From Chthonomonadaceae bacterium (GTDB taxonomy: Bacteria; Armatimonadota; Chthonomonadetes; Chthonomonadales; Chthonomonadaceae), in NCBI GenBank assembly GCA_027459665.1, contig DAIDHN010000007.1:21307-85306 (forward strand): DNA of 64,000 bases, in the 5' to 3' direction. The position numbers and the translations under genes are program-made. Below the pieces are notes generated by a model that saw only the letters and a list, made by a program, of their open reading frames with translations, was not told where the DNA came from and did no database searches. Positions 47,101 to 56,252 of this stretch are shown here, in pieces; position 1 is the stretch's first letter, and every line of letters starts with the position of its first letter.

Positions 47101-49056
47101 TTACCATGAACCGGTAATGCCCAGGTTGAATGTGGTTGGCTGCCTGTCTGCCTGCGGCGTTAATCCGCTTGACAGATACTGAGGGTATTCCAGATGCCCG
47201 CCTCCCAAAGCATTCAGTATACTGAGAGATAGTGTAAAAGGGTGCTTCCCGGCTGTAAGCCGGTAACCTACCCGTACATCTGCACGCAGGTAGGCAGGCA
47301 CTACAGAACCAGAACCATCCTGAACCATCTGCGCCCCTGTAAAGTGTGCACCCACAAACAGCCGCCATCGCCCGCCCGGATTTTCAGACAGCCCCACACT
47401 GGCAGTATGCATGGGGGTTAGGGTGCCTATATTGAAGCCTGCGCTTTCGGAGGGCAGCAGGTAGGTATAGTTCCAGGTAAGCTGTGCAGAGCGTGAAAGC
47501 CGGGATGCTCCTTCCAGTTCCAGCCCAAGCACCCGTGCAGTGCCTTCATTGCTGAACCAAAGGCTGGAAGGAGTATTTGGCGGGTAGGGCGGTGAGGGCA
47601 GTACGCCCGTGGCAATTGTGGATATGTAGTTGTACATCTCACTGTAAAACAGAGTGGCGCCTGCGTATCCTTTTGAAGTATCCTGCCTCCAGCCCAGTTC
47701 CAGACTGGAAGTGGTTTGCGGTTTCAGCTTTTTGTTGCCATAAATGGGTACCGACAACCCGGCAGCCAGCGGATAGGATGTAGTGAGGTACGAATTGATG
47801 AAGGTAGGCGCCTGAAACGCCGAGCTGAAGCTTAACCGCATGGTTTGCCGCCGAGGCAAATGCTTCACCAGGCTGATGCGCGGGGTAAGGTCGGAACCAT
47901 ACTGCGAGTTATCGTCGTAACGCATGCCGGCTATCAGCGTGAACCCATGTCGAAAATGGCTTTCATCCTGTAAATATATGCCAATGTTGTTCTGGTAGTG
48001 GCGGGCAGGGCCGGTTACAGAGTCTTGCTCTACCACATAGTGCATGTCTGCACCATACACCAGGGTACTGCCACTTCCCATCTGCCTCTTTTGATGCAGG
48101 TCGGCATCCAGCGTATTCACATTTCCAGAGAGCATGGGTGAAGAGTTATTGCGGTCGTGATTGTAGCTGATCTGCAGCGATACGGGTTTATTTTGCCCTA
48201 ACTCTGAATAATTCATGCTCACATAGGCATCGTGGTTGGTAATATCGCCCAGGTACAGCGCCTCGTAATAATCGGCCAGACCGTCTGCCTGCCCTGCCTG
48301 TATGCGCAGGCTGGCATGCCGCGGCAAAGGCGCCTGTGCATCCAGGGTAAGCAGGGGTGACTGGCTTCTGTCATGTGTGCCAGATGGGCTGCCATAGCCG
48401 TCTGAGCCTGTGTAGGAAGCGCCCAGTTCAACCGCCGCTCCATTTTTGTTTTTGCCGGCAGCAATCAATTCCACGCTGCTGGTATTGTGTGTGCCTGCTA
48501 CCGTACGCATTGAGAATGCAGACTTGGAAGCCTGCTGTGCAGGCGTACGCGTAATGATGTTGATAATGCCCTGGTATGCATTGGCACCATACAGGGCAGA
48601 ACCGGGGCCGCGCACCACTTCTATTCGTTTTATGCTGGAAAGCTGAACCGGAAGAAAATTCCAGAACACCCCGCCAAACATATCATTGTATACGGGCCGG
48701 TTATTGACCATTACCAGCAGAGAGTTTGTATAAAGGGTGTTAAAACCTCTTATATTTATATTTGCAACACTGCCGTTGAGCTGCATTACCTGCAAGTCTG
48801 GAACATACCTCAGTATATCAGGCAGCGTTACTGCTCCCATGCGTTTTATTTGCGCTGCGGTAATTACTGTTACCGCATTGGGGGCATCTTCTACTTTCTC
48901 ACCCATGCGTGTTGCTGTGGTAATTACCTGTGTTCCGGCAAACAGCATTTCATTGTCTGCCGAAGAATTACGTGCTGGCGTAGTGTGAGCTTGCACAGGA
49001 GTTGTTATTGCCACTCCAAACACCATCCAGAGGGTATTCCATGCACTCCGTCGCAT
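47101..49056 (-). CDS. TonB-dependent outer-membrane receptor
   Basis: 651 residues with a signal peptide (MVFGVAITTPVQA), a plug domain (APNAVTVITAAQIKRMGAVT ... LPDILRYVPDLQVM ... RIEVVRGPGSALYGANAYQG) and a 22-strand-type barrel ending in the aromatic-terminated FNLGITGSW. The size is that of BtuB/FepA-class transporters. A TonB box may be NEMLFAGTQVITTA. The substrate is unknown. GGAGGAG precedes the start, which lies 16 bases after the stop of the REC-GGDEF-HD-GYP regulator, so it belongs to the signalling operon upstream. Confidence 0.93.
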   Translation of the reverse strand: MRRSAWNTLWMVFGVAITTPVQAHTTPARNSSADNEMLFAGTQVITTATRMGEKVEDAPNAVTVITAAQIKRMGAVTLPDILRYVPDLQVMQLNGSVANINIRGFNTLYTNSLLVMVNNRPVYNDMFGGVFWNFLPVQLSSIKRIEVVRGPGSALYGANAYQGIINIITRTPAQQASKSAFSMRTVAGTHNTSSVELIAAGKNKNGAAVELGASYTGSDGYGSPSGTHDRSQSPLLTLDAQAPLPRHASLRIQAGQADGLADYYEALYLGDITNHDAYVSMNYSELGQNKPVSLQISYNHDRNNSSPMLSGNVNTLDADLHQKRQMGSGSTLVYGADMHYVVEQDSVTGPARHYQNNIGIYLQDESHFRHGFTLIAGMRYDDNSQYGSDLTPRISLVKHLPRRQTMRLSFSSAFQAPTFINSYLTTSYPLAAGLSVPIYGNKKLKPQTTSSLELGWRQDTSKGYAGATLFYSEMYNYISTIATGVLPSPPYPPNTPSSLWFSNEGTARVLGLELEGASRLSRSAQLTWNYTYLLPSESAGFNIGTLTPMHTASVGLSENPGGRWRLFVGAHFTGAQMVQDGSGSVVPAYLRADVRVGYRLTAGKHPFTLSLSILNALGGGHLEYPQYLSSGLTPQADRQPTTFNLGITGSW

Positions 49057-49072
49057 ACTGCTTCTCCTCCAG

Positions 49073-50620
49073 CTAGGCAGCCTTGCGCCATTGCTGATTC
49101 TTTGCTCGCATCATTTGCACAAACAGTTCTGCTATCTGCGGGTCAAACTGGCTGCCTGCGCCCTGTAAAATCCTGTCTAGTGCCTGTTCTACAGGTATGC
49201 CAGCCCGATAAGGCCGATCCAGGGTCATGGCAGAAAATGCGTCTGCAACTGCCATAACGCGTCCCAATAGCGGTATCTCCTCGCCTTTCTTGCCAAACGG
49301 GTAGCCTTTGCCATCCCACCTCTCGTGGTGATGCGCTACCGCATCAAGAATATCGGGCAGATGCGGCAGGCCGTGAATAATTGCAGCAGAAAGAGTCACA
49401 TGGGTCTTCATCACTTCATACTCTTCCTCTGTGAGGTTGCCAGGCTTGCGCAATACTGTGTCTGGTACTCCAATTTTGCCAACATCGTGCAGCAGCCCTG
49501 CTATACGCACTATTTCAAGGGTATTGTCAGACATGCCCATTTTTTCAGCGATTTGCAGGGCAAACCCGGTCATATGCTCAGAATGCAAGCGTGTATAGCG
49601 GTCTTTGTGGTCTACTGCAGTTACCAGCCCGTCCAGCACTGTGTATGCGTTGTACTGCAGAGGCTGATCTGCATCCTGATCTACCATATGCAGCGTTACC
49701 TGGTCGCCTCCAGTGCGCTTGCTTTCATACAGTGCGCCATCTGCTGCAGTAAGCAGCGAAACAGAAGAACGTCCTGTTGCAGTGGTATCTGCAACGCCAA
49801 AACAGAGACAAATAGGCAGGGCTGTGCCCTCAGGGTTTACAAACGGGGTATCGTGAATGTTCTGGCGAATCTGTTCTGCCAGCAAACAGGCCGCCCTGCC
49901 TGTTATACCGGGCAGCACCAGCATAAATTCATCTCCGCCGCATCTGCCTGCATAATAGTTTTCAGCGCACGACTGTGCAATAATGCGGGATATGTGACGT
50001 AAAATCTCATCTCCTACAGGGTGCCCGTAGGTATCATTGAGCATCTTGAAGCTATCCATGTCAAGCAGGCATACTGCAACATTTTCTGTGCCTGCCAGCA
50101 TATCTTCCAGCCTCTGGTGAATAGCGCGGTAGTTCAGCAGCCCGGTCAATCCATCCCGCTCAGCAAGGTAGGCCAGCTGCGCCCGCACTTCTTCCAGTTG
50201 AACAATATGCTCCTGCATCTGCTTTACAAGCTGTCCATTTTCCTCGCGCAGTTTCTTTCTCTCCAATGCCCGCTCTACAATAGCGCTCAGTTCGGCAATG
50301 TCTTCCAGGGGTTTCAACAAATAGTCAAATACATTTCCTGTCTTAAAGGCTTCTACTGCGTTTTCCAGGTTGCCATGCCCGGTAAGCACTATAAATTCTG
50401 TATCGGGCGCAACAGTGCGCGCGTGAGCAAGCAGAGCCATGCCGTCCATGCGCGGCATTTTCATGTCTGAAACAATCAGGTCAAATGTATCACTGCCCAG
50501 CAGCTCAGCAGCCTGCTGTCCATCACAGGCAGGAATTACTTCATGCCCGCTTCTCTTCAGCTGGCGGCCTAGCAGCAGTCGAAGCCCCTCTTCATCATCG
50601 GCCAGCAAAATGCGTGCCAT
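49073..50620 (-). CDS. response regulator with GGDEF and HD-GYP output domains
   Basis: 515 residues in three domains. The receiver (1-~120) has the acidic pair LLADDEEG and the phospho-acceptor Asp52 (LIVSDMKMP) with DYLLKP. A coiled-coil linker follows. The diguanylate cyclase domain (~165-320) has an intact GRCGGDEFMLVLPG; no RxxD inhibitory site lies just before it. The HD-GYP phosphodiesterase domain (~335-500) has HDVGKIGVPD and HHERWDGKGYP. Both c-di-GMP synthesis and breakdown motifs look active. It follows the kinase gene by 120 bases and precedes the TonB receptor by 16, so it is the kinase's likely partner. Confidence 0.95.
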   Translation of the reverse strand: MARILLADDEEGLRLLLGRQLKRSGHEVIPACDGQQAAELLGSDTFDLIVSDMKMPRMDGMALLAHARTVAPDTEFIVLTGHGNLENAVEAFKTGNVFDYLLKPLEDIAELSAIVERALERKKLREENGQLVKQMQEHIVQLEEVRAQLAYLAERDGLTGLLNYRAIHQRLEDMLAGTENVAVCLLDMDSFKMLNDTYGHPVGDEILRHISRIIAQSCAENYYAGRCGGDEFMLVLPGITGRAACLLAEQIRQNIHDTPFVNPEGTALPICLCFGVADTTATGRSSVSLLTAADGALYESKRTGGDQVTLHMVDQDADQPLQYNAYTVLDGLVTAVDHKDRYTRLHSEHMTGFALQIAEKMGMSDNTLEIVRIAGLLHDVGKIGVPDTVLRKPGNLTEEEYEVMKTHVTLSAAIIHGLPHLPDILDAVAHHHERWDGKGYPFGKKGEEIPLLGRVMAVADAFSAMTLDRPYRAGIPVEQALDRILQGAGSQFDPQIAELFVQMMRAKNQQWRKAA

Positions 50621-50740
50621 AGTCTATGTCCCTCTATATGAAATACCAGTGTACACCGGTTCAAATCTGTAGAAGTCATCAGGGTACTTCCATACACTCA
50701 GGCAATGTATTGTCGGCAGCAATTTTATGCAACTTCAGCA

Positions 50741-53191
50741 TTAGGCAACTTTTTGATTAATTATTTCTGCAGTTTCAGCAAGTGGTATTTTCAAATTAAA
50801 CTGCGCACCCTGGTTGTTGAAAACAGTGATCTCTGCCAGATGCTTTTTCAATATGTTGTGACTGATAGAAAGGCCAAGCCCAGTGCCTTTTCCAGCTTCT
50901 TTTGTAGTAAAAAACGGATCAAAAATACGATTCAATACCTCCTCTGGAATGCCAGGCCCGTTGTCATGAAACTCTACGTAGGCATATCCTCCAGTCATAG
51001 AAGAAGTAATGGATATTTTTGCGTCTGTTCTTCCTTCCAGTGCATCACGGGCATTGGTAATGAGATTGATGAAAACCTGCTCCAGTTCATTTCTGTCTCC
51101 CATTACCTGCGGCGTCTGCGGGCAAAGATTCAACTCAACTTCTACATTGTGCGCCTTGAGCTGTGCTCCTACCAGAATGAAACATTCTTCAATGGCCTGA
51201 TTCAGGTCTACTGCTGTAAAATCGGTGCCGCCTGTTCTGCAGAAGGTGCGCAAGTGCTTTACAATCTTCACCATTCTGCCTGTCTGATCTACAATCAGTT
51301 CCAGGTCTTCGCGCATTTCACCTGGTATTTCAGGCTCTTGCAGCACCTGCTGTGCAATGCCTCGTATAATGGCTATTGGCTGGTTCAGTTCATGCGCCAC
51401 TCCTGCAGAAAGCGTACCCAGCGATGCCAGTTTTGCCGACTGCACCAGCTGCGCCTCTGTTTGCTGCAAATCAGACTGGCTCTGCTGCAGTGAAGAACAC
51501 ATCAGGTTGAAAGCGCGCCCCAGTTCCACCAGTTCCTCCGGCCCTCCTTCTTCCACGCGTCTCTCCAGCTGCCCCTGTGCAATGTCTATTGCTGCAGAAG
51601 AAAGCTGTTGTACCGGGCGCACAAAATTGCGTGCCGTAAAATGCGCTGCTATCCCTGTAGCACAGCAGGCAAGTGCAATAATAACCAGCGCCATCAGGGT
51701 AAGTCGGCGGCTGGCATGCTGCAGCGCTTTTTTAGCCACAGGCTGCAAACTATGAGTGAGAGTTTGTGCCGCTGATACTGCAGCGGCATCCATTTGCTTC
51801 TGGGTATTTTGTATAGACTGTCTGGAGAGCGAGCGAAGCCTGTTTTGCAAATTCACGGCAAGCAAATGTGTCTGTCTGTTTTCTTTGTGAGCCATGCCGG
51901 CAAGCATGGCTGAAGCGCGTGTGTGCATGGTGCTGCGGGCATGCATCTGAATTGCACCCAGTTTTTGGCGCAGCTGCCCCGTTGCATGGGCTGCCTGCTG
52001 CGCCACCACCGACATAAGAGCATGCCGTGCCTGCTGCGACATATTGGCCATAGCATAATGCATTTTCTCAATGGGCATCATGGCTTCAGCACGAGGCACT
52101 ACTGCCACTACTTTCCAGCCCAGAGGCTGCAAAACCACAGAAGCAGTAAGCGCATCAGGGGGAATAACGCGGCTTTGCAGCAGCGGCCGGCCGCTGCTGT
52201 TCTGCACCAGGGCAAACCCCGAAGAACCAATGTGTGTTTCAGCAATCGCTTCCCATATCTCATCCAGCGAGTAAGTTGCCGCCAGCACGCCTGTGTTGCG
52301 CCCCGCAAATGCCACAATTGGAACTGCAATGCGCAGCATAGGCTCCCCGTTGTCATCTCTTGTATGAGAGAGATTGAGCCATATGCCGCCATCAAGCGCC
52401 TTCTTAAACCAGGGTGCAGATGCGCGGTTCTTCAAATTAGATGGCTGTACAAAATAATCTATTGCTGTTTTATTTATTTCCTGCCCGTGAGTATTGAGTA
52501 CTGCAACAGTGCGAAATTCGGGCACACGCCGCAGCAAAGCATCCAGCGTAACTTTTCTGGCTACCGAATCACTACTGCTCATATTAAGCATCTGTGCAGT
52601 AAATTTCAAATAGAATGGCGCCGAACGCATCCGCTCTTCCAGCCGGTCTGCAAGCGCCAGTGCTCTGCCGCGCACCACTTCACGATTCAGCCCCAGCATT
52701 GCATTGCGGGCTATACTGTCTGCTTTGCCCTGAATATTGTTAACAAAGGTGTGCAGCAGCCTGCTCTGCTGAACCTGAGATGTTTGCAGCAGCTGATTTT
52801 GCGTATCAAGAGACTGCTTGAGGCTGCTTTCTAGCGCATGAGCGCTCAAATTGGAAAACTCGGAAGCGGCACGGGAAAAACTTTGCGTTTGGGCTTTAGA
52901 GAGAGTATCGGTAGACTGTTTTACGGCGGTGAGTGACAAGCTGCCAGCCTGCTGCACACTGCTATGCACGGCCGCCCTGCCCAGTTTTGTAAAACCTTGT
53001 GAGGCATGAGTAACTATGTACTGATCTGTTTTTCGCAGCGTGCTTACTGTCCAGGCTACCTGATCGCGGCTGAGTCGAGCCATACTCAACACTGTCAGCA
53101 CAATAGAAGCAGCTGTAAGCGTTACAAAATTGTGCATCAGGGTGCGCGCCATAGGGCTGCATTTATCTACTCCCATACGTTTCAGTTTCAA
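50741..53191 (-). CDS. membrane sensor histidine kinase with large periplasmic domain
   Basis: 816 residues. A first membrane segment (about 22-40) leads to an unusually long periplasmic region of nearly 480 residues: Ser/Gln-rich helices, then a dCache-like domain ([20 protein letters not shown] ... [20 protein letters not shown] ... [20 protein letters not shown]) and more helices. A second segment ([18 protein letters not shown]) is followed by HAMP, a HisKA domain with phospho-acceptor His600 ([12 protein letters not shown]) and a HATPase with N ([10 protein letters not shown]), G1 (DNGPGIP) and G2 ([11 protein letters not shown]) boxes. Its start overlaps the binding-protein stop (ATGA), so the two are translationally coupled. 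Confidence 0.95.
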   Translation of the reverse strand: MKLKRMGVDKCSPMARTLMHNFVTLTAASIVLTVLSMARLSRDQVAWTVSTLRKTDQYIVTHASQGFTKLGRAAVHSSVQQAGSLSLTAVKQSTDTLSKAQTQSFSRAASEFSNLSAHALESSLKQSLDTQNQLLQTSQVQQSRLLHTFVNNIQGKADSIARNAMLGLNREVVRGRALALADRLEERMRSAPFYLKFTAQMLNMSSSDSVARKVTLDALLRRVPEFRTVAVLNTHGQEINKTAIDYFVQPSNLKNRASAPWFKKALDGGIWLNLSHTRDDNGEPMLRIAVPIVAFAGRNTGVLAATYSLDEIWEAIAETHIGSSGFALVQNSSGRPLLQSRVIPPDALTASVVLQPLGWKVVAVVPRAEAMMPIEKMHYAMANMSQQARHALMSVVAQQAAHATGQLRQKLGAIQMHARSTMHTRASAMLAGMAHKENRQTHLLAVNLQNRLRSLSRQSIQNTQKQMDAAAVSAAQTLTHSLQPVAKKALQHASRRLTLMALVIIALACCATGIAAHFTARNFVRPVQQLSSAAIDIAQGQLERRVEEGGPEELVELGRAFNLMCSSLQQSQSDLQQTEAQLVQSAKLASLGTLSAGVAHELNQPIAIIRGIAQQVLQEPEIPGEMREDLELIVDQTGRMVKIVKHLRTFCRTGGTDFTAVDLNQAIEECFILVGAQLKAHNVEVELNLCPQTPQVMGDRNELEQVFINLITNARDALEGRTDAKISITSSMTGGYAYVEFHDNGPGIPEEVLNRIFDPFFTTKEAGKGTGLGLSISHNILKKHLAEITVFNNQGAQFNLKIPLAETAEIINQKVA

Positions 53192-54213
53192 TGTCCGCCT
53201 CCATTTGTTACCACATCAGCCAGGTGCAGCAAATCGGCAGGCAGGTTCAGCTGCAAGGCACGCGCAGTTTTGATGTTGATTGCCAGCACGGTAGCACGGG
53301 GACTGCGCACAGGCATGTTTGCAGGCTGCATGCCGCCGCTCAAAACAGCGGCAGCCATTTCTGCAGTCAGGTCGCCCAGTTTCTGGTAGTCAGGTGAAAG
53401 CGCCAACAATGCCCCCTGCTCAACTGTAACCTGTGAAAGCCCCAGCACAGGCAGTTTGCCTTTCTGTGCGAAGTTCAGGGTCGCCTCCAGCGCACTGCTT
53501 CCTGTAGAAGCCAGGTCGGCTATTACCCATAGCGCATCTACTTTGCCTTTCAGTGCATTCAGCGCCTGCTGAGGGGCAGTAGATTGACTGACAGGTTCTG
53601 CAACCACAGCCATGCCCAGTGTTTTTGCTTCCATGTCGGCCTGAGCCACAAAAGAAGCTGAAGTAGGGTCATTGGGAGAATAAAGCACTCCTACGCGTTT
53701 TACAAGAGGGTCTGCTATTTGCAGCGTTTCCAGCTGCTTGCCAGGGTCTATCAGCAGTGTAGTGCCGGTAAAATTTCCACCTGGTGCGTGTAGAGAATGC
53801 GCTACGCCGAGCGATACCGGGTTGAGTATCATGCAAAACAGGGTAGGTACAGAAGGATGCAGCGCTGCAATATCAAGTGTGGCGTCTGAACCAATTGTTG
53901 CAATAAGAACAGGTTTCGCTTGCAGAAGCTGGCTCAAACGGGCAGTATCCTGCTTTTTATTGCCTGTGATAATGTACTGCTGAAAATTCAGTTTCAGTTC
54001 GTTTGCCTGTTCCCGCTTGATCAATCCCTGCTCAAACCCCTGCAGCGGAGGCTGGTAAAAAGGGCTGTTGCTCGATACTACTACAAGTACATGAGCAACA
54101 GAACCTGCTGCCTCTGATGGATTATTTACCAGAGACAGCACCGTTAGCAGCAATACGACCGCCATGCGCCATCCTGAGCGAGGAAAATTGAGTGTTTTGT
54201 TTATCCCCTTCAC
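53188..54213 (-). CDS. ABC-type periplasmic substrate-binding protein (TrpX-like), probable sensor partner
   Basis: The 341-residue protein has a signal peptide (WRMAVVLLLTVLSLVNNPSEA) and the two-lobe fold of the ABC_sub_bind (DUF534) family: AHVLVVVSSNSPFYQPPLQG, then PVLIATIGSDATLDIA, VKRVGVLYSPNDPTSAS and LPVLGLSQVTVEQGALLALS. The GTG at 54213 has no ribosome site and sits just behind a TATAAA-like box; the ATG at 54165 with AGGA seven bases upstream is an alternative. No permease or ATPase gene is next to it. It is instead coupled to a histidine kinase, so it probably presents a ligand to the kinase rather than serving transport. Confidence 0.9.
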   Translation of the reverse strand: MKGINKTLNFPRSGWRMAVVLLLTVLSLVNNPSEAAGSVAHVLVVVSSNSPFYQPPLQGFEQGLIKREQANELKLNFQQYIITGNKKQDTARLSQLLQAKPVLIATIGSDATLDIAALHPSVPTLFCMILNPVSLGVAHSLHAPGGNFTGTTLLIDPGKQLETLQIADPLVKRVGVLYSPNDPTSASFVAQADMEAKTLGMAVVAEPVSQSTAPQQALNALKGKVDALWVIADLASTGSSALEATLNFAQKGKLPVLGLSQVTVEQGALLALSPDYQKLGDLTAEMAAAVLSGGMQPANMPVRSPRATVLAINIKTARALQLNLPADLLHLADVVTNGGGH

Positions 54214-54376
54214 AGGGTTTTATAATGCCAGCAATGTGAGAAAACTGGAGGGTATATTCTGCTGCCCTGCCCGTCTAACGCTGCCCGGTGATGCTGCGCT
54301 ATTTTTCAGCCAAGCGCCCTTGTTTGCACCAGCATGCCCGATTTGTTTACTTTACAGAAAAGGCAGGCGGCAGATG

Positions 54377-54748
54377 CTATTCTGAATGGCTTTCAGAGTT
54401 GGGAGAGGGGCTGGGCGAATGGGTTCGCACCCCAGCGCCGGCAGGCGCGCCCTGGCATACGCTGAAATACAAGTTGATGCCTTTTTGTGATACAAGCGAC
54501 CCTGCCAAAGCCATCAGAAACAAAAAGCCCATGCGCACCAGCAGCCAGCCAAAATTGCTGCCAATGCGGGCAACTCCGGGGTCGTGAGCCGGGTTGCCGG
54601 TAAAATGAAGGCCAAGCACCTGAGCAGGCGAGGCGCTGAACAGATGATATGCCATTACAAACACCCAGCAAATAAGCCCTACCCCAAGCAGAAATACAAT
54701 CAGACCAAGAAATCGGCAGAATATGTCAGCAGGATGATGGCGTGTCAT
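54377..54748 (-). CDS. small two-helix membrane protein after nuoN, function unknown
   Basis: I start at the ATG at 54748 (123 residues), 10 bases past the nuoN stop. Two membrane helices are clear: FLGLIVFLLGVGLICWVFVM and WLLVRMGFLFLMALAGSLVS. The C-terminus is short, Ser/Pro-rich (THSPSPSPNSESHSE) and probably cytoplasmic or disordered. I do not recognise a family. Its position at the end of the nuo operon suggests shared transcription but not necessarily a complex I role. Confidence 0.65.
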   Translation of the reverse strand: MTRHHPADIFCRFLGLIVFLLGVGLICWVFVMAYHLFSASPAQVLGLHFTGNPAHDPGVARIGSNFGWLLVRMGFLFLMALAGSLVSQKGINLYFSVCQGAPAGAGVRTHSPSPSPNSESHSE

Positions 54749-54758
54749 AAACCCCTGC

Positions 54759-56252
54759 CTACGGCATTCTGCCCAAAGAGCGTGCTGCCAGCATGAGAGG
54801 CTGCCAGACAATAGGCGCTATCCCGCCCAGCAGCGAAAGTAAAGCGGCTACATAGAGAGAGATTTGCACACCTGCCGGCGCCAGAGTGTTTCTGGAAACC
54901 GAAATGCCGCTTCCTTCTTCGAAGCAGAGTGTCCAAACCACTCGCAGGTAGTAAAATACAGCTACCATGCTTACCAGTGCAAGAGTAATGGCCAGCCACA
55001 ACTGATGCGATTGAAGCGCTGCCGTAAACAGATACCATTTTCCAATAAACCCCATGGTAGGCGGAATGCCTCCCAGTGATAGCATAAATATTACCATCAG
55101 CCATGCTGCAGCAGGGTCGGTGCGCACAAGACCTCTCAGGTCGCTGAGCGTCTGGCAGTCTGCATCTCTGTGGCTAAGCCATGCCAGTACCGCAAATGCT
55201 CCCAGGGTCATAAGGCCATAGGCCGCCAGATAAAACACCATTGCCTGCAGTGCAAGAGGCTGCGCTGCAGGTGTTGCCGCCGCCGCCACTGCAATCAGCA
55301 AATAACCGGCATGTGCAACAGAGGAATATGCCAGCATACGTTTCACATTGGTTTGTGTGACGGCCAGCAAGTTGCCTGTGACCATAGTAAGCACTGCAAT
55401 AATCTGAATGGCGGGCAGCCAGTATGCTGCAGCAGGTGCAAACGCAATAAAGAGACGCATCAGCGCGGCAAAAGCGCCCACTTTTACCACCACAGCCATA
55501 AAACCGGTTACAGAAGTGGGCGATCCTTCATACACGTCAGGCGCCCACATGTGAAACGGAACCAGCGCCGCCTTAAAGCCCAGCCCTACCAGCACCAGAG
55601 CCAACCCGGCTACGGTCATGAAACCAGGCACACTGCCCTGCCTCAGATGCAGCAGAGCGAGGTTGGTTGTGCCTCCTAAACCGCTTATAGCAGCGCCGCC
55701 GTATATAAGCGCAATGCCGTACAACAAAAAACCGGCTGCAAAAGCGCCCAGCAGAAAATATTTAAGCGCCGCTTCTTCACTGCGCGGTTCAGAACGGGCA
55801 AAGCCAGCCAGTACGTACAGAGCAACCGAAAGCATTTCTACCGCAATAAAAAGCACTATCAGGTCGTTGGCTGCCGCCATTAGTATCGCGCCCGATGTTG
55901 CAAACAAAACCAAAGTGTAGTACTCTCCCCGGTTCAGCCGGCGGTTTTCAAGGTAGGTAACTGCCAGCAGCACCGCCAGCCCCGCCAGCAGCAGCAGCAG
56001 CAGCGTGCATGCCTGCGTAAAGCGCCCCAGCGAAAGCGCACCGTGAAAGGCAAGTGAATGAGTTGGCTGGTGTGAAAGCCTGTCTAGTGCAAACCCGGCG
56101 GCAATCACAATGCCCAGCAAACTCAGGCTGCCGCTTGCAACGCCAGAACGCCGCCAAAACGGCAGAAAGGCGTCACCCAGCAGCACAACCATTCCTGTGA
56201 TCAATAGAGTAATTACCGGCAGTATCGCCTGCATGCTTTGTGCGTTGGTCAC
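54759..56252 (-). CDS. nuoN: NADH-quinone oxidoreductase subunit N
   Basis: A 497-residue antiporter-like membrane subunit of complex I that helps move protons. It starts at a GTG overlapping the nuoM stop. About 14 helices are expected; conserved parts include ILMAAANDLIVLFIAVEMLS (helix with the key Glu), RSEPRSEEAALKYFLLGAFA, VPFHMWAPDVYEGSPTSVTG (with the broken-helix region) and TQTNVKRMLAYSSVAHAGYL. The length is normal. It lies between nuoM and a small membrane protein gene. Confidence 0.97.
   Translation of the reverse strand: MTNAQSMQAILPVITLLITGMVVLLGDAFLPFWRRSGVASGSLSLLGIVIAAGFALDRLSHQPTHSLAFHGALSLGRFTQACTLLLLLLAGLAVLLAVTYLENRRLNRGEYYTLVLFATSGAILMAAANDLIVLFIAVEMLSVALYVLAGFARSEPRSEEAALKYFLLGAFAAGFLLYGIALIYGGAAISGLGGTTNLALLHLRQGSVPGFMTVAGLALVLVGLGFKAALVPFHMWAPDVYEGSPTSVTGFMAVVVKVGAFAALMRLFIAFAPAAAYWLPAIQIIAVLTMVTGNLLAVTQTNVKRMLAYSSVAHAGYLLIAVAAAATPAAQPLALQAMVFYLAAYGLMTLGAFAVLAWLSHRDADCQTLSDLRGLVRTDPAAAWLMVIFMLSLGGIPPTMGFIGKWYLFTAALQSHQLWLAITLALVSMVAVFYYLRVVWTLCFEEGSGISVSRNTLAPAGVQISLYVAALLSLLGGIAPIVWQPLMLAARSLGRMP

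Noticed and set aside
50650..50680. tRNA-like T-loop (GGTTCAAATC)
   Set aside because: The flanking bases do not form a T-stem, and no acceptor or anticodon arm can be drawn around it.
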